Assembly: GCA_000320545.1 (NCBI GenBank)
Contig: ADNK01002468.1
Location: 5,001 to 65,507, forward strand
Direction: 5' to 3'
Length of the DNA: 60,507 bases
Source: Bigelowiella natans CCMP2755
Lineage: Eukaryota; Cercozoa; Chlorarachniophyceae
In this document: piece after piece, positions 1 to 10,791 of the stretch
Layout: the number at the start of each line of letters is the position of its first letter
Position numbering within the stretch: the first letter of the stretch is position 1
Translations under genes and position numbers: made by a program
Notes under the pieces: generated by a model
What the model saw: the letters and a program-made list of their open reading frames with translations, nothing else
What the model was told of the DNA's origin: nothing
Databases searched by the model: none

Positions 1-56
1 GGATTGATCGACAATGCCCTTATTTCCTCGATGTATTATGTGTTTATGCACATGTG

Positions 57-125
57 GGACGGATGTAATGAAGTGATTAAATCTTTTCAATGGTCACCGT
101 TATTTAGCTGTGCAATGCTGCAGAT
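57..125 (-). repeat. Dispersed repeat terminus, copy A
   Basis: Read on the minus strand, this matches the shared end of a repeat family: CATTGAAAAGATTTAATCAC, then CTTCATT(A/G)CATCCGTC, preceded by a GCA-rich block resembling the GCCGCTGCTTTGCA of other copies. Relatives lie near 17.2, 22.8, 23.0, 32.9, 34.4 and 38.2 kb. It looks like the terminus of a DNA transposon or MITE-like element. Confidence 0.6.
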
Positions 126-145
126 ATACATCTAGACATATGAGC

Positions 146-147
<2 letters not shown>

Positions 148-187
<40 letters not shown>

Positions 188-189
188 GG
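148..189. repeat. (GA)n followed by poly-G
   Basis: About 14 GA dinucleotides run directly into about 15 consecutive G. This is a simple-sequence tract with no coding potential. Confidence 0.9.
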
Positions 190-598
190 CTAAAGTACGT
201 ATGCGATGCAGAATCAGCAATGCACATAGCGCTAGCTAGCACTCACAGCTTGTAGCATTCCAGGACACACATCCGTGCGTGCAGGTCAGGTTCTAGCAGC
301 GATGGCCGCTTAGCATAGAGCATGAAGATAAGCCACGCTGACACGTACAAAGCATCTAAACATGTACATATATCGAATACTCTACTATGCCAAGCCAACT
401 TAAGCTACTCGATCCATAATAAGCATGCGAAGAGATCTAGATGTAGATGAGTTAATAGTTCCTCACATGTAGACCGTCGGCATCTGCTTACACATATGTG
501 AGGCAGAGAGTCCATCTGCATCTAATCGACAACCATGGCTAGAGCACGTACATACGTTGAAAGTAGCTTCGCTTCTGCGCAGCGCAGTAAATCAAGGG

Positions 599-604
599 AT
601 ACGC

Positions 605-671
<67 letters not shown>
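599..671. repeat. (TA)n microsatellite
   Basis: An almost pure TA array, ending at the ATGCATTGCAAATTCATGA boundary motif. Confidence 0.95.
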
Positions 672-675
<4 letters not shown>

Positions 676-697
676 TTGCAAATTCATGAGAGGGAGA

Positions 698-732
698 GAG
701 TGTGTGTGTGCGCGCGCGCGCGCGCGCGCGCG

Positions 733-776
<44 letters not shown>
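698..776. repeat. Alternating (TG)n(CG)n(CA)n tract
   Basis: A continuous alternating purine-pyrimidine tract: a few TG, about 13 CG, then about 14 CA dinucleotides. Such sequence is known to adopt left-handed Z-DNA under negative supercoiling. Confidence 0.95.
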
Positions 777-777
<1 letters not shown>

Positions 778-924
778 GCGATAGTTCCTCTACACGTAGA
801 CCGTCCGCATCTTGCTTTACACATATGTGAGGCAGAAAAAAACAAAATGCAATATATATCTCTATATATCTATATCTCTATATCTATATATACAGAAACA
901 TACACAAAAAACCCTTCACCACCC

Positions 925-926
<2 letters not shown>

Positions 927-999
<73 letters not shown>
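927..999. repeat. (TA)n microsatellite
   Basis: A second TA array, ending at the same boundary motif as the array at 599-671. Confidence 0.95.
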
Positions 1000-1003
<4 letters not shown>

Positions 1004-1304
1004 TTGCAAATTCATGATGGTTGCTGAAAAGTTGATTTTCTTTGTTGCAGTAGAAAATTATACAGCGAAAAAAATACTTGGCTATTTACAGCTAACGAAG
1101 GCGGTGGGCCACCGAGTCGTAGTGTCGTGCTTTACACGAAGTACATCCAGACTAGATTTGAATCGCAGCAGCAGCTAAATAACCACCGATAATTGGGACT
1201 GAAGAGTAACTGAAAGGTGAGACTTTTTTGTCGGGTACTCCACTACATGACTCCACTACATCATGTACAAAATGCGGCATCCGACTGGCAATGTATTCGC
1301 ATCA

Positions 1305-1899
1305 CTACTCTACGTCGCCGCCACAACATTCACCACTGAAGAAATCGTGCACTGTCGCATCGTTGTTGGGATCTGGTTCATCACTCCCAGAAGATCCAGC
1401 TCCAGCTCCAATTTTGTTGGCTACTTTTAGGTCCTCTTTGACTTGTGTGTGTAAGGCTTTGATTGCGTTCTCAAGTGAAGTAGCTTGTTGTTCAACACTG
1501 CCAGCACCTCCTTCTGACCCTGCAAACTTTGCTATGATAGGATCAGATAGTTGAGAATCTCTTGCAAGCGCATCAATTCTCGCATTTGTCGGATCTGGAC
1601 TCTCACGTGAGCTGTTCTGATGAATTCTGTAATAGATTTAACGTGGATGAGTTGAACACAACAGATGCTGTTGAGAGAATTCTATTCTTTTTGCATCAAA
1701 TACTTTAACTACTTCCAATTAATCTGATTGATTTAACCTTGAGGAGATGAGAAGAGGGATTATCATCCAGATCCCAAGCTTCAAGAGCGGCGAAACGACG
1801 CCTCCGCGACCCATTCCTCCTCAGCTTTTTTGAATCCAATTTCAAATTAAAACCCCAAAAACTCAACAACGACATCCATTTTGAATCAGCGACATCCAA
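1305..1899 (-). CDS. Possible two-exon hypothetical gene (weak)
   Basis: I do not recognise this. On the minus strand a run of about 107 codons (1626 down to a stop at 1305-1307) reads like protein: it has a helix-forming stretch around ATSLENAIKALHTQVKEDL, a G/S/A linker and an acidic tail ending CCGGDVE. A good acceptor (TCTATTACAG) precedes it at 1627. Upstream, about 1705-1875 holds a second possible exon starting MSLLSFWGF, rich in Lys and Arg. The obvious donor after LLK is phase 0, which does not fit the long frame. A phase-1 join would use a different frame that stops near 1530. The gene may be degenerate, or an exon may be missed. Confidence 0.3.
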
Positions 1900-2606
1900 G
1901 TTGAGAGCGCTTTAAATTTTTCCACATAGTGTAAAGTTGATACGTTCTTGCGATAAGCCCTCTCCCTAGTCGCTCATAACAAACGCCCATGAAAAGAAAG
2001 CTCGCCACCGTTCAGAATTTCTCTCCTCGCTTGGCCTTGAGGCTGTGGGAATTTCAAACTTTGTTGCCTCTGGAAGCATGTCGCAAGAGTGAATCGTCCT
2101 GATACTTCTGTACTGCACTTTCGGTATTTAAAAATTGAAACTCTGAACACAGTTGTGCAAATAATGAGCTCCCTCCATTCCAACATAAGAACCTAACGGC
2201 TTGGTAAGTTGTGTGTGTTGTTGTTGAGATGCAACGGGGGCGGTGACGTTGGATCGACCTTTCATTTCTTCCTACTCCCCTACTCTCCTTTTCATTCGCT
2301 CATTTCCCGGGCCAGTTTTTCCAACTTGCCGTTTGGAAATTTGACTACGAGTCAAGAAGTAATGCCTATGGGCTTATTTTCTTCAGCCTCTCCACCCTTC
2401 ATAGATCGGGAATATTACTTGCAATGTTTTTTAATCATCCGTTTCCATCCACAGACGGATGCTCTTGTCTTATTGTCGATTTATATTTTCCTTAATTCCA
2501 CTGCCTACATCATAAGTCGTATTCTTTGCCTTACAAAACAGGAAAACTTGCAGGTCGATCGGAAATCAAGACCCCCTTACCAAGTCCAACATTATCGACG
2601 GGCACA
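1900..2606. other. Intergenic / 5' region of the ankyrin gene
   Basis: No gene is assigned. The open frame upstream of 2607 stays in frame with the ankyrin gene back to about 2526. A possible acceptor lies just before GTCGATCGG (near 2553), so a short upstream coding exon may exist. Confidence 0.4.
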
Positions 2607-5111
2607 ATGTCATCTGTGTCCAAAGCAGAGTACAAGGATCCGGATTCCAAGCTTAACACCGAGTTGCTTGTTTCCACCTTGGATGAGGTGAAGTTGCAGA
2701 CGCTACTTCGTTCAAAGGCCAACCCTAATGTAAAAAATCTGAACGGATATACTCCTCTCATGTTGGCAGCGAAACAAGGAAACTATAAAGGGATTCGAAC
2801 GCTACTACATTGGAATGCTTTACCCAACCTAACTGACCAAGAGGGTCGATCTGCTCTTCATTTTGCAGTGTTGTCAACCCGGGAAGTTTCTCTATGCATG
2901 AAGGTTTTGCTCAAATACAGAGCGGACGCCTCACAAAGAGACAAAGAAGGCAGCACGGTCCTTATATCAGCTGCTCGTCGCGGTAAATTTGGCTGTATTA
3001 AGCAACTTATTAGGGCAAATACTCCAGTCGATGAAACGGACAATCAAGAACGAACAGCCCTGATATGGTAGGAAGGCAAATGATTTACAAAGTCACTCTC
3101 ATGCTCTCCTTCTGCAACAGCCACACTTAAAAACGTGTACTTTTTACCTGTACTTTGAGCGATTCGCTTTTGAATTTCTGATGACCGTCCTGTGTCTGCT
3201 TGATCCAGGGCTGCTAGAAATGGAAGAATACGATGCGTTCTGAGCCTCCTTCGTGGAAACGCAGATGTTAACAAGCACGGCAAGGATGGGAAGACAGCAC
3301 TCATAGCAGCCGCATATCATGGAAGGAGCACCTGTATCCTGCAGCTTGTGGACTCACGAGCTTGCCTCAACAGCACCGATAAGACCGGACGCTCAGCGCT
3401 CATCGGGGCAGCTCTCAAGGGGCATATGCAAAGCATAAGCAGGCTCATTGACGCGCGAGCGGACGCAAATATCGTGGACATGCAGGGCCGAACAGCGCTC
3501 CATTTCGCCCTATCCAGGGGGTTTCCAGAGATATCTCAACTGCTCCATGATAGTGGGGGCACCCTTGACGGTTTGCGGGGTCGTGAGAGCAAGGAATTAG
3601 GTGGAAGAACAGTCGCAGGGGGCACAGGGACTAGATCTGAAGGAGCAGGGCTCCCGAGCCATTCTGGTCGCCACAACAACAGCTGTCATAGTGAAGACAA
3701 GAGACCGGCGCCGCAGCAACGCTTTAAGATTAGTCCGTACACTTTGCTCCTCGCGTGCCTCCAGGGCAACTTCCCCGCTGTCCAGCGGCTACTGCGCATA
3801 AGAGAGAGGCAACCGCGAATATTCGCCACCAAGGACGCTAAGCAGGCCACCGCGTTGCACCTCGCGTGCTCACACGGACACACAGAGATCGTCGCAGCCT
3901 TGCTTAAGGCTGGGTTTTCCGCATCCTCTCGTGATAAAAACGGGCTCACTGCTTTGCATCTGGCAGCAAGTGGTAACTCTGGGAAACTAGTGCGTCTTTT
4001 GCTTCGACACCGCCACCCCCCCCACTCCCCTTCTTCCAGCCTCTCCAGCCGCCGCGGCAGCACCCATATCACTGGCACCCAGGATAGCGAAGGCAAGGAG
4101 GAGGGTCATGTTGAGGAGGAGAACGAGAAAGATGCTGCTGCCGTCGCCGTCGTCGATGTGGACGTGGCGAGCAGCATTGGCTCCACCCCCCTTCACTACG
4201 CCGCTCAGTTTGGCAGCCCTGAGGTAGTGCAGGCGCTGTTGGAATCAAGAGCGAAGCTGAGTAGTCAGAATCGGTACGGCTGGCACCCCATCCATTATGC
4301 AGCAAGCTATGGCTCCCCCGCAACCTTGCGGAAACTCCTAGAGAGCAACGCCAACATCGAGGCGCGGACACGGTCACGAGGGCCGGGCGATACCCCCCTG
4401 ATATCCGCAGTGAGGCATGCACGACCCGAGTGCGCGGAGGCCCTGATCAGGGCCCGAGCGGACGCATCGAAGGTGAACGAGCAGGGGTACTCGCCGCTCG
4501 TGCAAGCTGCTTTCTGCGGGGCTGTCAAGTGCCTTGAGTTACTCATATGCCAGAGAGGAGACCTCGATGCGCGCGACTCTGAGGACAGCACTGCACTGAT
4601 GCACGCTGTGATGTGCGGTAGGGGGAATGCAGCCCGGCTGCTGATAGCCTCCAGAGCACGGTTGGACCTGATGGACAGCGACCGCAATACAGCGTTGATT
4701 CATGCGGCACAGCAGAGGTGAGTTTGCAGTATTTTCCCCCACATTGCTCTTTCCTGCCGTATTGTAGTAGTGATGGTGATGATTGTTACTTTGCTGCACA
4801 AATCCCCTGCGCTGAACTACGACACAAAAAGAGTAAGTTATTTCCCACGATTGACGATGGCAAATCCTCCTCCTCTTTAGTAGCGTTGCGGAAAGCACTG
4901 GAATGATCCAGCTGCTTGTGAGCGCTGGCAGCCCCGTAGACACGATCAATATTGAGGGTCAAAAGGCCTCGAGCTACGGCCCTACTGCCCAAACCAGAGT
5001 AATACAGAGAAAGTCGATCGTACGACAGAAAGATACAACATAGCAGTTCCTCGACACAATATCTTCCCTCTCGCCACTTTCATCTCAGCGCACACATGTA
5101 TAAGTGTGTAT

Positions 5112-5147
<36 letters not shown>

Positions 5148-5332
5148 TTTTGCACCATTAGGAGGCCATCCAGCAGGGACTTAGAGAATTTCGGGTCGCA
5201 CAATCTAGAATATCTGAGATTCAACAGAGAGTTGTAGCTCTACTGATTAGTCATGGAATTGTCGAATCGACTGCACAAGTCATAGCAAGCTACTGGGACA
5301 CCTTTTGGCACTATTTTATGGGGATCAGATGA
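2607..5332 (+). CDS. Ankyrin-repeat protein, about 16 repeats
   Basis: Ankyrin repeats are protein-binding helix-turn-helix units; the partner is unknown. Proposed exons are 2607-3067, 3209-4717, 4881-4998 and 5162-5332 (752 aa), with phases agreeing at each junction. About 16 repeats are visible by their TPLH/TALH-type cores: GYTPLMLAAKQGN, GRSALHFAV, ERTALIWAARNGR, GRTALHFALSRG, ATALHLACSHGH, STPLHYAAQFGS, HPIHYAASYGS, NTALIHAAQQ and others. Two linkers interrupt them: one rich in G/S/R after repeat 7, and one serine-rich then acidic after repeat 10. No other domain is seen. The last exon, a 56-codon helical tail with no ankyrin motif, follows an intron carrying a GT microsatellite. If that intron is retained, the frame stops at 5041-5043. 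The first ATG in frame is 2607; a spliced upstream start is possible. Confidence 0.85.
5111..5144 (+). repeat. (GT)n microsatellite inside an intron
   Basis: About 16 GT dinucleotides sit within the proposed last intron (4999-5161) of the ankyrin gene. Confidence 0.9.
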
Positions 5333-6253
5333 GTTGAATGTGTCATACATACATCAGATGTATGTGGCTTATGCAAATTAAAACAACAGCCATAATAATG
5401 ATCTTGCCTTAATGCATACAAAGTCGAGTGCATCGGTGTGAATATCAATCCAGTTATATGCGTTTGTTCCTGAAGCACTTTACGCACTGTGAATGTACAT
5501 TCACATCATATCTCTGTACAGAAGAGTACCTACCAAAGCATTAAAACTAATGTCAGGCTTGGAACCGCGCACATGCTAGCATGTGCATCTCGTGTACGCT
5601 AGCATAAGCGTGTGAAATGACATCAAAACTATGCTTCGTCGCGACACAGCTTTCATGTGCACCAGCCAATTAATTGAGTACGTAAGCTGTATCAAGCACA
5701 GTGTGCGTCTAGACGAATGTACGATTGCGTTGCCAACATGCTGGCCTGCAGATGACACACATCCGTAGTAGCACTCCATCGCCAAACACGTTGTTACGGT
5801 GGATAGGTGCGGTGACTGATCTGCAGCCACATCAATGCAATTAATAGATTAGCTAGTAGCTCGTTAAGCTCACACGTTTCAACCGTTCGAAGAAGCTGCA
5901 ATGCATGGCTTAGATCGCCGCTACAATGCGCGTTTTACTTTACATGCTTTAGTAGTAGTGAAAGTTATTGCTATTCTTGCGTTACGATTCGATTCGATAT
6001 AGCTGCTGGACAGCTATTGAATGTCAAACTAAAGCCACAATTTTGAAGTAGTTTATTGCGTAGAGCATGTTTTTAAGCAGCATGGATCAGGATCCCTCGC
6101 CGGGTATTCCTTGATAGAGCCCTATTCTAATATTTGCTGAAAAGTAATGCATGCACGTGATGTGTGCCAAACGAAGCTCGTCACTAGTGCGAGTTATTAT
6201 GGATTATTTAGCAATTTTGACTTCCTCATTTTTCCAACAACTTTTTTGGCGAT
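5333..6253. other. Convergent intergenic region
   Basis: This lies between the 3' ends of the ankyrin gene (+) and the Lines gene (-). It is AT-rich with scattered short frames and no recognisable gene, RNA or repeat. Confidence 0.6.
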
Positions 6254-8939
6254 TCACACACTTTGCTCTTTAGTGGAATCAGCTGTCACAGCTGCGCTTT
6301 GCAAAGCTTCTGATGCACGCGACATGATCTTCAGAAGTGGTGCAATATTGTAAGGAAATACGTTCTTCACGTACAACGCCCTGAGCCTAGCTTCAAAGCC
6401 TTCATACGCCAGCCGAAGAGCTGCACATCGCTCATGGCCAAGGGTCAAGACAGCAGAGTGTGGTGCCACAGCCAGGAACTTGAGATATCTCGTCACATAA
6501 GGAAGGAAGCGTGCCTCGCCTGTGATGAGCCAGTCAATGAAGATCGACACATCAAATCCCAAAGTCTGTAGCAGTCGGTACATCAAGCGATGTGGATTAA
6601 GCCTATCACACAAATCGAGGAGTGCCTTGGGAGGGGATAATGAGGGGGAAAGAGGGCAAATCGGAGAGAAAGTGTCGCCAATCGCACCCCCTCCTCGCTT
6701 CCTTCTGATCCTCTGCTCCTCCTTTTCAATCGCAAGATAAGTCTGGAGAAGGGTGCTGAGCATCAGCACCAGCTGCTCGTCATCGACAACGAAGATTCGG
6801 AACACTTCCTCAGCGGGACACAAATCGGCGGGAATCTCCTGTATCTTGGTGTAGATAAGGCCACATACGTCACTTTCCTTCGTCATTCTTTGTTCCCGCT
6901 TTACTTCGCTCTTGCCCTCGTCGCTAGGTCGGACTAGGGCAGCACTTTTGTCACCCTGGCCATTGTCCTCGGGTACGTTTCCATCATCTGTACTACCCTC
7001 ATCATAATACATCATTCGAGCTTCTATACACAGATGCATTACTCTAGCAAGGAGGAGGAAAGAGCTTTGTGCCCGTGCCAAAGCCTGGTCCCGGAGATCC
7101 ACCCAGCGGCTGCTGCTGCTGCTGCTGCTATTATTCCCATATTTGTCTTCGTAGCGCAACGTACGGTGGGAAGTGAGAAGGAGGGCCTTGGATAGACGTC
7201 TTAGAAAGCTACGATGATGCCTCGTACTATAACTTGTTTTCTTTAAACATGCGAAGAGTACTTTCATGCTGCTGGAACACAAGTCCGCGCCTGATGCAGT
7301 GTTGTGAGAGACGGTGACAGCAGCTGCACCCCCTCTTTGCCTGCTACTATCAGCGGCATCTTTAGCGTGGTTACATTTATTATCCCCATCGTCGTCGAAA
7401 GCAGGATCGCTTGTTTTGACGCTGCTGTTTGCAATCATAGAATAGAACCATTCAAAGGAAGTGGAGGAGAACGCCAAGAGTATCGATGTACGCAAAGCGT
7501 CCAACAATGATGATGAGGATGCTACGGCTCTGGCTGCTATTGATGTTTCCGATTTTGACGGTGAAGATAAGTGATTTCCGAAAGCTGCCTCCTGCACAGC
7601 GCGCTCGTCGGCATCATCGAGGATTTTCTCGACTGCGGAAAGGAAAAGAGAGGCGGAGAAAACACTCTCATCATCTCCAATACCATTCCCTCTGTCTTCG
7701 ATATTTTGCTGCTGCCGCTTTTTGATATCGCTAAGGTCACCAGGAAGGGGCATTGTTACAAGGATTTTCGCGAAGTTTCGCTGGAGCCACTCAATGACCT
7801 TTGCAGCCCTGACCGTCTCTCTTCTCCTCCGTGATACCAACCTCGCTTGCGTTCTTCTCCTATCATCATCACTATCATCATCCGAATCAGAACTTGCACC
7901 AGTAGCAGCTGGGATCTTTGCTCCAGGCCACAGCGAGAGTAGTAGAGGTGCGAGATAGTGAGGAAATATGGCGCCATTGGAGTTCGAATCGACTGGTGAA
8001 TTAATATCAATTTGCAATGTATCAGCTGCATATTAGGTTAGATCACCACAACAACATATATCAGCTAGGACAGCTCAAAGCGCTGTACGTACGCCGGCAG
8101 TTAGAATTTAAAGGCGGTTATTACATCTGGGCGCGGAGGTGCTTGGGCTTTGGGTCGATTCAGAATCATCAAGGGGTCGCTGCTTGATCATGTAGGAGAG
8201 TACTCCAAGACATCGCTGTATCACAACATCATCAACTGATACTGTGGCGACACGACCTTCTTTACTCGATCCCTGACTCTTCCTCACTTTTTCAACGCCA
8301 ATCTTCTGGTTTCGATAGGGTGCTGCTATATTCGGGTCCGGTTGTTCGACACCTTCGTCGCCCAACTCCAAGCTAACTTTAAAAATCAGATGCAAAGACT
8401 TAAATGTCGTATGCCTGCAGAGAAGATCCTGCTTATCGGTCAAGCGCTCTGCCTGGGGAATACAAGCAATCAAATTGGATCAAACGATAAGAAGATATGG
8501 AAGAAGGAAGTGAGAGAGAAAAGGGGTAGGGTGTCACTAAAGTCTACGTTCGGTGACGGGATGGGGTTGTGCATCCATCTACCAGCTGCAGCAAATAGTT
8601 ATTGTCTCCATCACAGATAAGTCTCCTGAGATGGCTGGCCGCCATTTTGTACTCGCTTGATAATCTTGGATGACGTCGTATGGCAGCTACGAGTGATTGG
8701 AGGCAATAGTTTCCCACCAAGCTCTTCTCCTGCAGCTGCTGCCTGGACGTGCCGGCTTCCCTTTCCAGGATATGTCTCATCGCCTCTGTAACATAATCTC
8801 CACTGTCCTCCGTAGAAGATGATGCTCTGTCCTCCTCTCTGGCCTTCATCTTCTTCTTGTGGTTGTCATTGGCACCACCTTCGCTGCTCCTGTAGAGGAT
8901 TAAATAGTGAGGTTGCATCACACAGAATTCCAACAACAT
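6254..8939 (-). CDS. LINS1: Lines (LINS1) family protein
   Basis: Lines proteins were named from a Drosophila segmentation gene; the human homologue LINS1 is linked to cognition, and the biochemical role is unclear. Proposed exons are 8939-8583, 8452-8125 and 8025-6254, about 818 aa, near the human length (about 757). The key evidence is the C-terminal block at about 6390-6560: LGFDVSIFIDWLITGEARFL, followed by PYVTRYLKFLAV. This matches the family signature of a leucine-rich helix, then a D-W/F-L-x-S/T core, then E/C-F-L and RYLK. The remainder is helical with poly-Ser and acidic D/S runs (SSDSDDDSDDD). The start is uncertain. ATG 8939 is the first in the open frame, but the frame continues upstream without an ATG and a 54-nt in-frame intron is possible at about 8898-8933. 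It is transcribed divergently from the kinase gene. Confidence 0.75.
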
Positions 8940-9641
8940 CCACCTACTTCGGGTCCCGCATCCGCTTCGCTGCTGTAGCGATGGCGCGCAACGAAGGGCA
9001 GTGCTCACTTTGCGGAATGGGGCGAGGACATTTGTGAGCTTGGGAGGACATGAGCTCCCTCCCACCCCCTCACCCCGGCCCACAAGATGAGGAGAAGAAC
9101 CGAAGAAGCAAGCCGTAGATTCGAGGTTCAAAACAAACCAAGAGAGTGGTGATGAAGGACGATTTTTCACAAAGAATCAGCTCGATCGCCTTGTCGCTAT
9201 GGGAAAATGAAACTCGTTCGTGGGCGGAAGAAGTCCGAATCTGCAGTCGAAATCACTTTGCATGTACGACAAACATATATCCTTTGTCGCAGGGATAGAA
9301 AAAGCCCAGAAGGGTCGTACGAGAATGCGAAAAACGTAACGCAACATACGAGAATAACTCCGAAATCCGAACCCTAACCCGATACCCCAACCCAAATCCA
9401 CCCGCCTTTCATTGCGTTCACGTCGAAAGGAAGAACAATGTGAGCTTCGATTTTGTAGATTTACCATTGGGTGTGTTAGATTTAGTTTGTAGTGTGTGTA
9501 GTCTGTGTGTAGGGGGGGGGGGGGGGGGTAGTTTAACGCTTTCTGTGCTGATTGGACTACTTTGCAAGGTTGATGCAGGAGGCGGCAGCTGTGCAGAGCG
9601 ATCCACGCCGAAAGTAGTGGATTCTGATTGGATAGATAAAC
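8940..9641. other. Divergent intergenic / shared promoter region
   Basis: This separates the Lines gene (-) from the kinase gene (+). It holds a run of about 17 G at 9512-9528 and a telomere-like patch near 9369-9396 (CCCTAACCC, then related C-rich units). No gene is called. The Lines frame remains open without an ATG across the first part, so an upstream Lines exon is possible. Confidence 0.5.
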
Positions 9642-10791
9642 ATGGAGAACTCTAAAGAAATGGACAAATCCCAGGACAGAAAGAAATCTGGCAGCGCAGA
9701 ATTTGACCTAGGATATATAAACGCTCTTCAGGAAATTGGGCGTAAAGAGCACTGGTGGGTGAATTCAACGGAGATCCACCTCAAAGGGGACTCACCTGCC
9801 GTTGGAGACGTTTCAAATGTTTACAGGGCGGAATGGCGTAAGGCTTCTATAGTAGTGAAGTGTGTAAAAAATACTCTCAGGTCAGCACTAACTCCAAGCT
9901 AGTTACATATCGCAGGCCTCGTAACAATATCTATTTTGCTGATATATACAGTGATACCAAGAAGAGGATGGAGGAGCTGGTAAGAGAGATCGCAGTATGG
10001 AAAACGATTCGACATCCTAACATCGTTATGTTCCTGGGAGTCTCCTTTAACCCCGACCTGGTACGAACATCTTGAGTAACATCCACATATAAGAAGCGTT
10101 GCAATGAAATTTTGCGTGCGATAATACCTAATATGACACTGCTACCTCCTACCAGGGCCTCATGGTTCTCCTTGAGGAAATGCCGGGTGGCTCTCTGGAT
10201 AAGTACATGAAACAGAGGACCTCCATTGACAAGACAGAGATCATTAGTATTGCGCACAACGTCGCCAATGCGTGCGCTTTCCTTCATAGCTGCAAGCCCC
10301 CCATTGTCCATGGGGATATCCATCCTGAAAATATACTTTTTACCCAATTCGGTGAGCCCAGAATCAGCGACTTTGGATTAAGCAACTTCGTCGCAGATGC
10401 ACACAGCGAAAAGAAGGTGCGCGACATCATTAGGGAGCTCTACCTGGCGCCAGAGGTTCTCCGAAAAGGGGGGCAGGCCATTTTAGAGTCGGATGTGTAC
10501 GCATTCGGAGTGCTGCTGCTGGATCTTTTTACGATGAAGAGTCTGGAGGAGGAGGGAAGTTTAGATTCTGCAAGCAAAAACGACTCGAAATCGAGCAAAA
10601 TGCGCTATAAAGATGCAACTTCATTTTTGGACGTTACTGTCAAGTTTAAGAAGAGAAGTATCCCTAGCTTCATATATCATATGATAGTCCGATGTATACA
10701 GCCGGACCCTGGAAGAAGGGCTTTATTCTCGGATCTTGCGGATGAGTTTGAGAAACTAGATGAAGGAAAAGCAAAGTGCGCCTTGATGTGA
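9642..10791 (+). CDS. TKL-like protein kinase with C-terminal CaaX box
   Basis: Proposed exons are 9642-9880, 9952-10060 and 10156-10791 (327 aa). This is little more than a kinase domain. Visible motifs are the VAIK-type lysine in IVVKCVK, the aC region leading to IRHPNIVMFLG (typical of TKL/DRK-type kinases), the catalytic loop HGDIHPENI, SDFGLS, APEV, and DVYAFGVLLLDLF. The catalytic Asp and Asn are present, but HRD is changed to HGD (non-RD). The glycine loop (around GDSPAVGDVSNVYRA) is degenerate, so activity is likely but not certain. The protein ends KCALM. C-A-L-M is a CaaX motif of the type that directs prenylation, and a Met at the last position favours farnesyl. This suggests membrane anchoring. 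The start is the first ATG (MENSKEMDK). The substrate is unknown. Confidence 0.85.

Larger units (their letters stand above)
454..1017 (+). repeat. Imperfect tandem duplication with TA-array cores
   Basis: Two units share the same order of parts. Each begins with AGTTCCTC, followed by GTAGACCGTC and CACATATGTGAGGCAGA (454-512 and 782-836). Each then has a long TA array and ends with ATGCATTGCAAATTCATGA (about 671-690 and 999-1017). Between the units lies the CG/CA tract at 698-776. The pattern indicates a roughly 330-bp duplication whose arrays later changed length. Confidence 0.7.
1..1304. other. Microsatellite-rich intergenic region
   Basis: No convincing gene is seen here. The stretch holds a GA run followed by a G run, two long TA arrays, an alternating CG/CA tract and one end-copy of the dispersed repeat family. 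The open frames across it are only IY, RA and TH dipeptide runs produced by the microsatellites. Confidence 0.7.

Noticed and set aside
535-1027. Open frames of 60-160 codons on both strands
   Set aside because: They consist of IY, RA, TH and CV dipeptide runs from TA, CG and CA microsatellites.
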